Below, piece by piece: positions 18,435-27,539 of a stretch of 64,000 nt of DNA (positions are counted from its first letter, which is position 1; the number at the start of each line of letters is the position of its first letter). The stretch comes from JACQAP01 sp035548375 (lineage in GTDB: Bacteria; Pseudomonadota; Gammaproteobacteria; Burkholderiales; JACQAP01). The notes beneath the pieces were generated by a model. It had not been told where the DNA came from, searched no databases, and saw only the letters and a program-made list of their open reading frames with translations. The DNA lies in NCBI GenBank assembly GCA_035548375.1, contig DASZTG010000065.1, forward strand, positions 1 to 64,000. Direction: 5' to 3'. The translations under genes were made by a program, and so were the position numbers.

Positions 18435-18514
18435 CGCGAGGGAGTTAGAGGGATTTACCCATTTGGGTGATTGCCTTGCTGAAATTCCTGCTACGCATCG
18501 ATGCCTGCAGACAA

Positions 18515-19675
18515 CTAGCGTGCAGGAAACGAAAGCACAAGGCGGACGAGGTCCGGCTGGCGATGAACGCCGGTTTTGGAGAATATGCTCGTGAGCTGGC
18601 TGTGCGCCGTATTGACGCTGATCCCGAAATCGCTTGCCGCCCTCTTGAGCGGTTTGCCGTCGACCAGTTCCTGAAGCAAACGGGATTCGGCGGGTGAGAG
18701 CCCATAGTGTCGTGCTGACGCTCGTACGTGCACACGCAAATCGGCTGCGGGCTCCGAAATAAACACAATGGCGGCGGAATGTCGGCGCCCCACGGCGAAG
18801 GCGCCCTCTATCGCCACCGGCATGGCCGTCAACTGGTAGGGCCGGGCTCGCGACGGTCGCGAAATGGTCATGGTTTCAGGCCGCGGCGCGAGCAGCATCG
18901 TCGTTGCTCGCATGGTTTCCCCCAGAAGCCGGGACAACGCCAGAGTCTCACTGCCGACGGAAGCAGTCAGTTCACCGTTCAGTACCGATAACCCATCGTT
19001 CGCGCTGGCGATGCTTTGCGCGACCGGGTTCATGTAAGTGATCCTCGCGGTTTCGTCGAGGAGCACGACGCCGACCGTGAGATGTTCGAGTGCCTGAGTG
19101 TTGGTCGCGTGATCGTGCTCCAGGTCGGCGACCTTCCAGTGCAGTTGCACGGCGCGCCGGACATGCGGAGCAATGGCGTTCAATAGCCGGACGGCATCGT
19201 TGCCGAACGGCTCTGAACCCGGCGGGCGATAGACTGAAAAGCTGGACTTCGGGTGCCCCTTCGCATTCTCAACAAAAAAACCAAGAAAACGCTCGAAACC
19301 AGAACCCTTCAGGAAGTCGTTGTAGTACTCGGTAGATTTGAACACTGAGAATTCCATCAAATTCTCGCCGGTCACAACTTGACATGGTTCGACGGGCTTC
19401 GCGTCGGCCGCTATCGTCCATTCGTCGATCGCATGATAGTACTGAGCATAAGGCACCATGATGTTCGGATCGAATCCGTATGGCGCCCACAGATGCGTCA
19501 GAACGTTTTCGGTTGGTGAGACAAGTTGGCCTGTGGTGCCGCCAGTGGCCTCAACGATTCGCCCAACCACGCCCGCCCAGCGTGCCGAATCGAGAGCAGC
19601 CGCGTAAATGTCGTCGATCAGGCTCAGGACGAGTTCGTCGGAGTGTGTGGGTGAACCACCTTGCCCTCGATGCAT
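18515..19675 (-). CDS. LuxR-family transcriptional regulator with PAS-like sensor region
   Basis: A 386-aa one-component regulator. Residues ~1-190 form an unassigned N-terminal sensor region. Residues ~195-310 resemble a PAS module (LTVGVVLLDETARITYMNP). The C-terminal ~60 residues are a LuxR/FixJ-type helix-turn-helix (LSPAESRLLQELVDGK, then ISVNTAHSQLTSIFSKTGV). The recognition helix has VNTAHSQL in place of the usual VKTHLSNI, typical of a subgroup of large proteobacterial regulators. GGGAGG is present upstream of ATG 19675. It is divergent from the kdp operon, but no functional tie to potassium is evident. Ligand and targets are unknown. Confidence 0.8.
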   Translation of the reverse strand: MHRGQGGSPTHSDELVLSLIDDIYAAALDSARWAGVVGRIVEATGGTTGQLVSPTENVLTHLWAPYGFDPNIMVPYAQYYHAIDEWTIAADAKPVEPCQVVTGENLMEFSVFKSTEYYNDFLKGSGFERFLGFFVENAKGHPKSSFSVYRPPGSEPFGNDAVRLLNAIAPHVRRAVQLHWKVADLEHDHATNTQALEHLTVGVVLLDETARITYMNPVAQSIASANDGLSVLNGELTASVGSETLALSRLLGETMRATTMLLAPRPETMTISRPSRARPYQLTAMPVAIEGAFAVGRRHSAAIVFISEPAADLRVHVRASARHYGLSPAESRLLQELVDGKPLKRAASDFGISVNTAHSQLTSIFSKTGVHRQPDLVRLVLSFPAR

Positions 19676-19925
19676 GCGATCCTCCCGGATACGACGCTTC
19701 GGTCATGCAACGGTGATATTCCTGCAGGCGGATTCTGATCGGCAACGAGCGCGCGGTCAAAGTATCCGGACGGCATAAGCTTTCACTAACCTTACAATCC
19801 TTTTCGCCCCTTGTTTTTCAGTCCCTTGCGGCGAATCCACCAATCTTTACGAATTCTTTACGAGCGCCCGCCTAGCATGACGTCATCCGCGGTCCGCTTC
19901 GGGCAGGCCGCATTCGGAGGACGTC
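19676..19925. promoter_or_regulatory. kdpE box: Intergenic region between luxR-type gene and kdp, with likely KdpE site
   Basis: Two direct repeats of TCTTTACGA lie at 19844-19852 and 19855-19863, exactly 11 bp (one helical turn) apart, followed by TAGCAT at 19873-19878. E. coli KdpE binds a T-rich pair of TTTA-containing half-sites of similar spacing just upstream of the kdpFABC -35 region. These repeats lie about 62-82 bases upstream of the first kdp ATG. Assignment to KdpE is inferred from position and half-site type. Confidence 0.55.
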
Positions 19926-20021
19926 ATGGACCTTTTGTATGTCGGACTCATGATCCTGTTCGTAGCGCTGAGCGTCGTGCTCGTGCTCGGTTGCGACAAG
20001 CTGCCGAGGAGGCCGCAATGA
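19926..20021 (+). CDS. 31-aa membrane peptide at the head of the kdp operon
   Basis: A very short gene encoding one hydrophobic helix of ~20 residues (LLYVGLMILFVALSVVLVLG) followed by a Cys and a basic tail (CDKLPRRPQ). It is well supported as a gene. GGAGG precedes ATG 19926 by six bases, its codon use is like its neighbours, and its TGA overlaps the kdpF ATG (ATGA, 20018-20021). It is not KdpF, which follows. The likely topology is a single-span inner-membrane peptide with the basic tail in the cytoplasm. A role as an extra small Kdp subunit, stabiliser or leader peptide is possible but unproven. Confidence 0.75.
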   Translation: MDLLYVGLMILFVALSVVLVLGCDKLPRRPQ

Positions 20022-20107
20022 ACTGGATTTATTTGCTGAGCGGTGCGCTCGCCTTCGGCCTGTTCATCTATCTGGTGGTCGCGCTGCTGTGGCCGGAGAA
20101 ATTCTGA
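20018..20107 (+). CDS. kdpF: KdpF, small subunit of the K+-transporting ATPase
   Basis: A 29-aa single-span peptide (MNWIYLLSG...LLWPEKF) with the family's C-terminal LL-x-PE-x-F ending. KdpF stabilises the KdpABC complex in the inner membrane. GAGGAGG lies just upstream of ATG 20018. It overlaps the preceding peptide gene by four bases and the kdpA start by one (TGATG at 20105-20109), so the first three genes are tightly coupled. Confidence 0.92.
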   Translation: MNWIYLLSGALAFGLFIYLVVALLWPEKF

Positions 20108-21912
20108 TGAGCGCGAACGGCTGGTTCCAGTTGATCTTCTACGTCATCGCGTTGCTTCTGCTGGCGAAACCCCTCGGTGTGTACATGGCGAATGTTTACG
20201 AGAGCCGCTCGAAGGTGCTGCGCCTGGGCGGCGGCGTCGAGCGCCTGATCTATCGCCTGTGCGGCATCGACGCCGGCGCGGAAATGCGCTGGACGCAATA
20301 TGCGCTTGCCTCGCTGTGGTTCACGCTGGCCGGCCTGGTGGCCACCTACGTATTGCAGCGCTTGCAAGCCTGGCTGCCGCTCAATCCGCAGGGCATGGCG
20401 GCCGTCTCGCCGGATTCATCCTTCAATACGGCGATCAGCTTCGTAACCAATACCAACTGGCAGGGTTACGGCGGCGAGTCGACCATGAGCTACCTGACGC
20501 AGATGCTGGCGCTGACAGTGCAAAACTTCATGTCCGCGGCATTGGGCATGGCGGTCGTCGTGGCCATGGTCCGCGCCTTTGCCCGCCAGGGCGTGGAGAC
20601 GATCGGAAATTTCTGGGTCGACCTGACGCGTGGCACCCTTTATATCTTGTTGCCGTTGTCGGTGATCCTGGCGCTGATGCTCGTAAGCCAGGGCGTCGTG
20701 CAGACGTTCTCGCCTTACCAGACTGTTCCTCTGGTGGAGTCGGTCGAGTACGAAAACCCCAAAGTCGATTCGGCCGGACAGCCAGTGAAAGACGACAAAG
20801 GAAGCCCAGTCACCGAGAAGGCCACGCAGAAAGAGCAAGTCATCGCCGTGGGCCCGGTGGCCTCGCAGGTTGCGATCAAGCAGCTTGGCACCAACGGCGG
20901 CGGATTCTTCAATGCGAATTCGGCGCATCCGTTCGAGAACCCGACGCCGCTTGCGAATTTCCTCGAGTTGCTCGCCATCCTGCTGATTCCCGCGGCACTG
21001 TGCTACACGTTCGGCCGCATGGTCGGTGACCCCCGCCAGGGGCGGGCGTTGCTGGCGGCGATGACAGTCGTGTTCGTTGCATTGCTGACCATCTGCGTGG
21101 CGGCCGAGCAGTCGGGCAATCCGCTGCTGGAGAAAGCCGGCGCCGACCAGGCGGCGTCGGCCCTGCAATCTGGCGGCAACATGGAAGGCAAGGAGGTGCG
21201 TTTCGGCATTGCGAACTCCGCGCTCTGGGCCACGGCGACAACCGCGGCATCGAATGGATCGGTCAATGCCATGCACGATTCGTTCACCCCGATCGGCGGC
21301 CTGGTGCCGATGTGGCTGATCCAGATCGGCGAGGTGATCTTCGGCGGCGTGGGGTCGGGTCTGTACGGCATGCTGGTGTACGCCATCGTCGCGGTGTTCA
21401 TCGCCGGGCTGATGATCGGCCGGACGCCGGAATATCTCGGCAAGAAGATCGAGGCCTACGAGATCAAGATGGCGTCCATTGCCGTGCTGGTGCCGGTTTT
21501 CACCGCGCTCGCGGGCACCGCAGTCGGCGTGATGACCGAAGCCGGCAAGGCCGGCGTCGCCAATCCCGGCGCGCATGCGTTCTCGGAGATCTTGTACGCC
21601 TTCTCGTCGGCGTCGGGCAACAACGGCAGCGCGTTCGCCGGCCTCTCCGCGAATACGCCCTTCTACAACACGGCGCTGGGCGCGGTCATGTTCTTCGCGC
21701 GCTACTGGATCATCATTCCGGTGCTGGCGCTGGCCGGATCGCTGGTGTCGAAAAAGAAGGTGCCGGCCGGCGTCGGCACGCTGCCCACGCACAGCGCGCT
21801 GTTCATATTTTTCCTGGTCGGCGTCGTGCTGATCGTCGGCGCGCTGAGTTTCTTCCCCGCGCTCGCACTCGGCCCCGTCGTCGAACAGCTCTCGCTGAAC
21901 GCCGCCCGCTGA
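20107..21912 (+). CDS. kdpA: K+-transporting P-type ATPase, subunit A
   Basis: The 601-aa K+-selective channel-like subunit with four degenerate pore repeats: TNTNWQGYGGES (~115-125), GTNGGGFFNANSAHPFENPT (~261-280), an IGGLVPMW repeat, and SGNNGSAFAG. K+ enters here from the periplasm and is passed to KdpB. It is about 45 residues longer than E. coli KdpA. Much of this is a hydrophilic insertion at ~210-243, rich in Lys, Asp and Glu, in the loop just before the second pore repeat. ATG 20107 has GGAGA upstream; a slightly earlier in-frame ATG (20089) lies inside kdpF. Confidence 0.96.
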   Translation: MSANGWFQLIFYVIALLLLAKPLGVYMANVYESRSKVLRLGGGVERLIYRLCGIDAGAEMRWTQYALASLWFTLAGLVATYVLQRLQAWLPLNPQGMAAVSPDSSFNTAISFVTNTNWQGYGGESTMSYLTQMLALTVQNFMSAALGMAVVVAMVRAFARQGVETIGNFWVDLTRGTLYILLPLSVILALMLVSQGVVQTFSPYQTVPLVESVEYENPKVDSAGQPVKDDKGSPVTEKATQKEQVIAVGPVASQVAIKQLGTNGGGFFNANSAHPFENPTPLANFLELLAILLIPAALCYTFGRMVGDPRQGRALLAAMTVVFVALLTICVAAEQSGNPLLEKAGADQAASALQSGGNMEGKEVRFGIANSALWATATTAASNGSVNAMHDSFTPIGGLVPMWLIQIGEVIFGGVGSGLYGMLVYAIVAVFIAGLMIGRTPEYLGKKIEAYEIKMASIAVLVPVFTALAGTAVGVMTEAGKAGVANPGAHAFSEILYAFSSASGNNGSAFAGLSANTPFYNTALGAVMFFARYWIIIPVLALAGSLVSKKKVPAGVGTLPTHSALFIFFLVGVVLIVGALSFFPALALGPVVEQLSLNAAR

Positions 21913-21933
21913 ACCGGAACGGGAGCAATCCAC

Positions 21934-24024
21934 ATGATTACCCAAGCCCTGCCTGCGACTCCCGCCGTACCCCGCACGCTCGTGACGCGCAGCATCCTGC
22001 AGGATGCGCTGATCGCATCCATCGTGAAGCTGCTGCCGCAGCACCAGTGGCGCAACCCGGTGATGTTCGTCGTGTACGCCGGCAGCATCCTCACGACCGT
22101 TCTTTTCTTGCAGGCGCTGGGAGGGCAGGGCGAAGCACCGGCCGGATTCATCCTCGCCGTATCCGTCTGGCTGTGGTTCACGGTGCTGTTCGCGAATTTC
22201 GCTGAAAGCGTGGCCGAGGGCCGCAGCAAGGCGCAGGCCGCGGCCTTGCGTGCAGTCAAGCGCGTCGCCTTTGCGCGCAAGGTCAGGGCGGCGCATCGTG
22301 ATGCCGACGCGGTCTGGACGCCTTCGTCCGATTTGCGCAAGGGCGACCTCTTCATCGCGGAAGCGGGCGATGTCATCGCCGCGGACGGCGAAGTCGTGAC
22401 AGGCGTGGCCTCGGTCGACGAATCGGCGATCACCGGCGAATCCGCGCCCGTCATTCGCGAATCGGGCGGGGATTTTTCGTCGGTGACGGGGGGCACGCGC
22501 GTGCTGTCCGACTGGCTCGTCGTGCGCGTCACCGCCAATCCCGGCGAGGCCTTCCTGGACCGCATGATCGCCATGGTCGAGGGTGCGCGCCGGCACAAGA
22601 CGCCGAACGAGATCGCGCTCACCATCCTGCTGGTGAAAATGACGCTGATCTTCCTGCTCGCCACGGTGACGCTGCTGCCGTTTTCGATCTACGGCGTGGA
22701 ACTGGCCAAGGCCGGCAATCCGGTCACTATCACCGTGCTGGTGGCGCTGTTGGTCTGCCTGATCCCGACCACCATCGGAGGCTTGCTGTCGGCCATCGGC
22801 CTGGCGGGCATCGGCCGCATGCTGCGCGCGAACGTCATCGCGACCTCGGGCCGCGCGGTCGAGGCGGCGGGAGACGTCGACGTGCTGCTGCTCGACAAGA
22901 CCGGGACCATCACGCTTGGCAACCGCCACGCGTCGGCTTTCTTCCCGGCGGCGGGCGTATCCGAGCTCGAGCTCGCCGATGCGGCCCAGCTTGCATCGCT
23001 TACCGACGAGACGCCCGAGGGGCGCAGCATCGTGGTGCTGGCCAAGCAGAAATTCAATTTGCGCGAACGCGACGTCGCCGAATTGGGCGCGAGCTTCGTG
23101 CACTTTTCGGCGCAGACGCGCATGAGCGGCGTGGATTTCGACGGCCGCCAGATCCGCAAGGGTGCCGGCGAAGCCATTCGCGCCTGGGTCGAAATGCACG
23201 GTGGCGCGTTTCCGCCCGGCATGACGGACATCTTAGAGGGCATCGCGCGGCACGGGTCGACGCCGCTCGTGGTGGCGGAAGACAGCAAGGTGCTGGGTGC
23301 AATCGAATTGAAGGACATCGTCAAGGGCGGCATCAAGGAGCGCTTCGCCGAGCTGCGCGGCATGGGCATCAAGACCGTGATGATCACCGGCGACAACCGG
23401 CTCACGGCGGCTTCCATCGCGGCGGAAGCGGGTGTCGACGATTTCCTGGCGGAGGCCACGCCGGAGGCCAAGCTCAAGCTCATTCGCGAGCACCAGTCGG
23501 GCGGCAAGCTGGTGGCGATGACCGGCGACGGCACCAACGACGCGCCGGCGCTCGCGCAGGCCGACGTTGCCGTCGCGATGAACACCGGCACGCAGGCGGC
23601 GAAGGAGGCCGGCAACATGGTCGACCTCGACTCGAACCCGACCAAGCTGATTGAGATCGTCGAGATCGGCAAGCAACTGCTGATGACGCGCGGCGCGCTG
23701 ACCACGTTTTCGATCGCAAACGACGTGGCCAAGTACTTCGCCATCATCCCGGCTGCGTTTGCCACCACCTATCCGCAACTCGATGCGCTGAACGTGATGC
23801 ACCTCGCCAGCCCGGCGAGCGCGATCCTGTCGGCGGTGATCTTCAACGCGCTCATCATCATCGCGCTGATCCCGCTCGCGCTGAAAGGCGTGCGTTACCG
23901 TCCGGTCGGCGCGGCGCGGCTGCTGCGCGACAACACGCTGATCTATGGAGTCGGCGGGCTGGTGCTGCCATTTGCGGGCATCAAGGCGATCGACTTGGTC
24001 TTGGCAGGACTAAGGCTTGCGTGA
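21934..24024 (+). CDS. kdpB: K+-transporting P-type ATPase, subunit B
   Basis: The 696-aa catalytic subunit. It shows the phosphorylation motif DKTGT with Asp321, the actuator-domain TGES at 167-170, TGDNRLTA and the hinge TGDGTNDAPALAQADV. Ser170 of TGES corresponds to the residue whose phosphorylation shuts off E. coli KdpB at high K+. Seven membrane helices are expected. GGGAG precedes ATG 21934. Unusually, kdpC does not follow directly: 182 bases holding an inverted-repeat element separate them. Confidence 0.96.
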   Translation: MITQALPATPAVPRTLVTRSILQDALIASIVKLLPQHQWRNPVMFVVYAGSILTTVLFLQALGGQGEAPAGFILAVSVWLWFTVLFANFAESVAEGRSKAQAAALRAVKRVAFARKVRAAHRDADAVWTPSSDLRKGDLFIAEAGDVIAADGEVVTGVASVDESAITGESAPVIRESGGDFSSVTGGTRVLSDWLVVRVTANPGEAFLDRMIAMVEGARRHKTPNEIALTILLVKMTLIFLLATVTLLPFSIYGVELAKAGNPVTITVLVALLVCLIPTTIGGLLSAIGLAGIGRMLRANVIATSGRAVEAAGDVDVLLLDKTGTITLGNRHASAFFPAAGVSELELADAAQLASLTDETPEGRSIVVLAKQKFNLRERDVAELGASFVHFSAQTRMSGVDFDGRQIRKGAGEAIRAWVEMHGGAFPPGMTDILEGIARHGSTPLVVAEDSKVLGAIELKDIVKGGIKERFAELRGMGIKTVMITGDNRLTAASIAAEAGVDDFLAEATPEAKLKLIREHQSGGKLVAMTGDGTNDAPALAQADVAVAMNTGTQAAKEAGNMVDLDSNPTKLIEIVEIGKQLLMTRGALTTFSIANDVAKYFAIIPAAFATTYPQLDALNVMHLASPASAILSAVIFNALIIIALIPLALKGVRYRPVGAARLLRDNTLIYGVGGLVLPFAGIKAIDLVLAGLRLA

Positions 24025-24175
24025 TGAACCACGGAGAACACGGAGGACGACCAAGTACGGAAGAATTGAATGTCGAATGTGCTGTCGATACAAGAATCGA
24101 ATCCAGGCATTTGTTTTCTCACTCCCCCAAGAATGTCGTTGTGTTCTCCGTGCCCTCCGTGTTCTCCGTGGTTCA
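24025..24175. repeat. Inverted-repeat-bounded intergenic element, copy A (in kdp operon)
   Basis: The 151-bp element has perfect 22-bp terminal inverted repeats (24025-24046 and 24154-24175), beginning TGAACCACGGAGAACACGG. Each arm is itself made of short purine-rich units of about 9 bp (CACGGAGAA, CACGGAGGA). The right arm continues inward with one more unit. It starts immediately after the kdpB stop and ends about 30 bases before kdpC. There is no ORF inside. Architecture and arm type are shared with elements at 42167-42319 and 53231-53418. The arms could fold into a strong hairpin in kdp mRNA. Confidence 0.75.
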
Positions 24176-24206
24176 AGATGTCGACTGAGATTTGCAGGAG
24201 ATTCTT

Positions 24207-24779
24207 ATGCTGAAAGAACTCAGGCGTTGCGTATCGATGTTGCTGGCGATGACCCTCATTACCGGCGTCGCCTATCCCTTGCTCGTGACGGGCATTGGAC
24301 AAGCGATTTTTCATGCGAAAGCCAATGGCAGCTTGATCGAACGCGACGGCAAGCCGGTCGGCTCGACGTTGATCGGCCAGGCGTTCGTCGATCAGAAACA
24401 TTTCTGGAGCCGGCCGTCGGCAACGGCACCCTATCCCTACAACGCGGCCGCTTCCAGCGGCTCGAACCTGGGGTCGTCGAATCCGGCTCTTGCGGAGGCG
24501 GTCGCCGCGCGCATCAAGGCGCTGCGCGATGCCGATCCCGGCAATGCGGCGCCCGTGCCGGTGGACCTGGTGACTGCTTCGGCGAGCGGCCTCGATCCGC
24601 ACATCAGTCCGGCGGCCGCGGAATACCAGGTCGAACGCGTGGCAAAGGCGCGCGATATGGATCCCGCAAAAGTCAGGGCGTTGGTCGCGCAATTCACCGA
24701 AGGCCGGCAGCTTGGTTTCCTGGGTGAACCCGTGGTGAACGTCCTGAAATTAAACCTCGCGCTCGACGCGATACGGTAG
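24207..24779 (+). CDS. kdpC: K+-transporting ATPase, subunit C
   Basis: A 190-aa inner-membrane protein with one N-terminal membrane helix (~11-33, MLLAMTLITGVAYPLLVTG) and a periplasmic domain. It carries family landmarks: GSxLIGQ-type (STLIGQAFVDQKHFWSRPSAT), AASSGSNLG and VTASASGLDPHISPAAAE(Y)Q. KdpC is needed for assembly and K+ affinity of the KdpFABC pump. AGGAG lies nine bases before ATG 24207, so it has its own ribosome site despite the inserted element upstream. Confidence 0.95.
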   Translation: MLKELRRCVSMLLAMTLITGVAYPLLVTGIGQAIFHAKANGSLIERDGKPVGSTLIGQAFVDQKHFWSRPSATAPYPYNAAASSGSNLGSSNPALAEAVAARIKALRDADPGNAAPVPVDLVTASASGLDPHISPAAAEYQVERVAKARDMDPAKVRALVAQFTEGRQLGFLGEPVVNVLKLNLALDAIR

Positions 24780-24824
24780 TCCGCGCCGGCGTCCGTCTCT
24801 ACAATGAGGGCAGGGCGCAATGAG

Positions 24825-27539
24825 ATGACGGATTCCCGGCGCAATCCCGAAGAACTGCTCCAGCAGATCCGGCGCGAAGAAGGCCGCGCCGGACGCGGGC
24901 GGCTGAAGATTTTTTTCGGTGCGTCCGCGGGCGTGGGCAAGACCTACGCCATGCTTTCGGCGGCGCGCGAGCTGCGCGCGCAGTCGGCCGACGTCGTCGT
25001 CGGCATCGTCGAGACCCACGGCCGCAAGGACACGGCCGCGCTGCTGGAGGGCCTCGAAGTCCTGCCGCAGAAGTCGATCGAGTATCGCGGTTCGCGGCTC
25101 GCCGAGTTCGACATCGATGCCGCGCTGGCCCGGCATCCGGCTTTCATGCTCGTCGACGAGCTTGCGCACACCAATGCGGTGGGTTCGCGCCACCCCAAGC
25201 GCTGGCAGGACGTCGAGGAGTTGCTCGACGCCGGCATCAACGTGTTCACCACGGTGAACGTCCAGCACCTCGAAAGCCTGAACGACGTGGTGGGCGGGAT
25301 CACCGGCATCAAGGTCTTGGAGACCGTGCCCGACCGCGTGTTCGACCAGGCCGACGAAGTGATCGTCGTCGACCTGCCGCCGGACGAGCTGCTGCTGCGC
25401 CTGCGCCAGGGCAAGGTGTACATGCCGGCGCAGGCGGAACAGGCCATCCGCAATTTTTTCCGCAAGGGCAACCTCATCGCGCTGCGCGAGCTGGCATTGC
25501 GGCGCACGGCCGATCGCGTCGACGACCAGATGCTCGCCTACCGACACGACCAGGCCATCGGCCAGGTCTGGCCGACGCGCGAATCGCTGCTGGCTTGTGT
25601 CGGCCCGAGCGCAGGCGAGGAGAAGGTGGTTCGAAGCGCCGCCCGGCTGGCGCAGCAGCTCGGCGTGCGCTGGCACGCCGTCTACGTCGAGACGCCGGGG
25701 CTGCAGCGCCTGCCCGGCGCGCGACGCGAGCGCATCCTGCGCGTGCTGGCGCTCGCGCAGGAACTCGGCGCGCAAACCGCGACGCTGACGGGACAGGCGC
25801 CCGCCGCGGAAATCGCGGCGTATGCGCGCAACCATAACCTTGCGCGCATCGTCATCGGCCGCGATCGCGGGCGGCGCGCGGGGATCGGCCGAAACCTGGC
25901 GGACAGGATCGGGGCCCTCGCGCCGGACGTCGAAATCGTCCAGGTCGGCATCGATGAGCACGGCGAGCGCCGGCCCTCGCCAGCGAATGAGACTGACGCC
26001 AGGCCGGCCGCGAAGTACGGCGGTTATATTTGGGCGGCGGCAATCTGCGCCGCGGCGACCGGTATCGCCATGCCGCTCGCGAACAGGCTGGCTCCCGCCA
26101 ACATCGTGATGTTGTTCCTGCTCGCGGTGGTGTTCACCTCGGTGCGCCTCGGGCGCGGGCCGGCGGTGCTGTCGGCTTTCCTGGCGGTGTTCGCATTCGA
26201 TTTTTTCTTCGTGCCGCCGCGCTTCACGCTGGCGGTCTCCGATGCGCAATACCTGATCGTGTTCGGCGTGATGCTGGCCGTTGCGCTGGTCATCGGCCAC
26301 CTGACGTCGGGCTTGCGCTACCAGGCGAACGTGGCGTCGCACCGGGAATTGCGCGCCCGCGCACTCTATGAGCTGGCGCGGGAATTGTCGGGCGTGCTCA
26401 CGCGCGAGCAGGTCCTGGAAATCAGCGACAAGCACATCGAGGCGAGCTTCCACGCCAAGGCAGTCATCCTGCTGCCGGACGCACACGACAAGCTGGCGGT
26501 CGCGGCCGCCCAGCCCGACGATCCGGCGATCGACGCCGCCATCGCGCAATGGGTATTCGACAATGGCAAGCCGGCGGGCGCGGGCACCGACACCTTGCCG
26601 GGCAGCCGCGTCTATTACGCGCCGCTGCCGGCGCCGATGCGCTTGCGCGGGGTGCTCGCCATCGAGCCGGAATTGTCGAGGTTGCTGTTGATCCCCGAGC
26701 AGAAGCGGCTGCTGGATACCTTCGCGGCCCTGATCGCCATCGCGCTCGAGCGCGTGCACTACGTCGAGGTCGCGCAGGGCGCCCTGGTGCGCATCGAGTC
26801 CGAGCGCCTTCGCAACTCGATCCTGAGCGCGCTGTCGCATGACCTGCGCACGCCGCTGACCGCGTTGCTCGGTCTCGCGGATTCCCTCGCTCTCACCCGG
26901 CCCGCGCTCTCCGGCGCGCAGCAGGAAATGGCGAACGCAATCCGGGACGAGGCGGCCCGCATGAACGCGCTGGTGAACAACCTGCTCGACATGGCGAGGC
27001 TGCAGGCGGGCGAAGTGAAGCTGAACCGCCAATGGCAGCCGCTGGAAGAAGTCGTCGGCAGCGCGCTCGCGTCCGTGCGGCGCTCCCTCGCGGCGCACGT
27101 CATGCACGTCGACCTGGAGCCCGGCCTGCCCCTCGTCGAAATCGATGCCGTGCTGTTCGAACGCGTGCTTGCCAACCTGGTCGAGAACGCCGCGAAATTC
27201 ACGCCGTCGGGCAGCGAGATCCGCATCGAGGCGCGCGTGCAGGGCGACGAGATTCGCATCGTGGTCGCCGACAACGGTCCCGGCCTCGCGCCCGGGTCCG
27301 AGGAGGCGGTATTCGAGAAGTTCACGCGCGGCGAAGTCGAATCCGCGACACCGGGAGTCGGCCTTGGCCTGGCGATCACCCGCGCCATCGTGGAAGCGCA
27401 CGGCGGGCGCATCTGGGCCGAGCGCAAGCCCGAAGGCGGTGCGCGCTTTGCGATCGCCCTGCCGCGCGGAACGCCTCCCGCGCCGCCGGCACAGGGCGAG
27501 GAGCCGGTCGAGCCCGCGGCCGCCGCGCCGGCACCATGA
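24825..27539 (+). CDS. kdpD: KdpD sensor histidine kinase
   Basis: About 904 aa. An N-terminal KdpD domain with Walker A GASAGVGKT (residues 32-40) and DEL(A)HTN is followed by a universal-stress-protein-like domain, four membrane helices of the DUF4118 region (~400-500), a GAF-like segment and the kinase core. The phosphoacceptor is His672 in SHDLRTP; the ATP-binding part has NLVENAAKFTP, DNGPGL and GVGLGLAI. KdpD senses K+ limitation or ionic strength and phosphorylates KdpE. ATG 24825 is preferred for fit to family N-termini; ATG 24804 in frame is possible. The gene follows kdpC by 45 bases and overlaps kdpE by four. Confidence 0.95.
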   Translation: MTDSRRNPEELLQQIRREEGRAGRGRLKIFFGASAGVGKTYAMLSAARELRAQSADVVVGIVETHGRKDTAALLEGLEVLPQKSIEYRGSRLAEFDIDAALARHPAFMLVDELAHTNAVGSRHPKRWQDVEELLDAGINVFTTVNVQHLESLNDVVGGITGIKVLETVPDRVFDQADEVIVVDLPPDELLLRLRQGKVYMPAQAEQAIRNFFRKGNLIALRELALRRTADRVDDQMLAYRHDQAIGQVWPTRESLLACVGPSAGEEKVVRSAARLAQQLGVRWHAVYVETPGLQRLPGARRERILRVLALAQELGAQTATLTGQAPAAEIAAYARNHNLARIVIGRDRGRRAGIGRNLADRIGALAPDVEIVQVGIDEHGERRPSPANETDARPAAKYGGYIWAAAICAAATGIAMPLANRLAPANIVMLFLLAVVFTSVRLGRGPAVLSAFLAVFAFDFFFVPPRFTLAVSDAQYLIVFGVMLAVALVIGHLTSGLRYQANVASHRELRARALYELARELSGVLTREQVLEISDKHIEASFHAKAVILLPDAHDKLAVAAAQPDDPAIDAAIAQWVFDNGKPAGAGTDTLPGSRVYYAPLPAPMRLRGVLAIEPELSRLLLIPEQKRLLDTFAALIAIALERVHYVEVAQGALVRIESERLRNSILSALSHDLRTPLTALLGLADSLALTRPALSGAQQEMANAIRDEAARMNALVNNLLDMARLQAGEVKLNRQWQPLEEVVGSALASVRRSLAAHVMHVDLEPGLPLVEIDAVLFERVLANLVENAAKFTPSGSEIRIEARVQGDEIRIVVADNGPGLAPGSEEAVFEKFTRGEVESATPGVGLGLAITRAIVEAHGGRIWAERKPEGGARFAIALPRGTPPAPPAQGEEPVEPAAAAPAP

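Noticed and set aside
18435..18514. ACCCATTTGGGT palindrome as a terminator between ettA and the LuxR-type gene
   Set aside because: The stem is only five base pairs with a two-base loop and no T-run follows on either strand.
20416..23199. Minus-strand open frame of over 900 codons across kdpA-kdpB
   Set aside because: Antisense of well-conserved kdp genes, with no ribosome site, no domain and biased composition.
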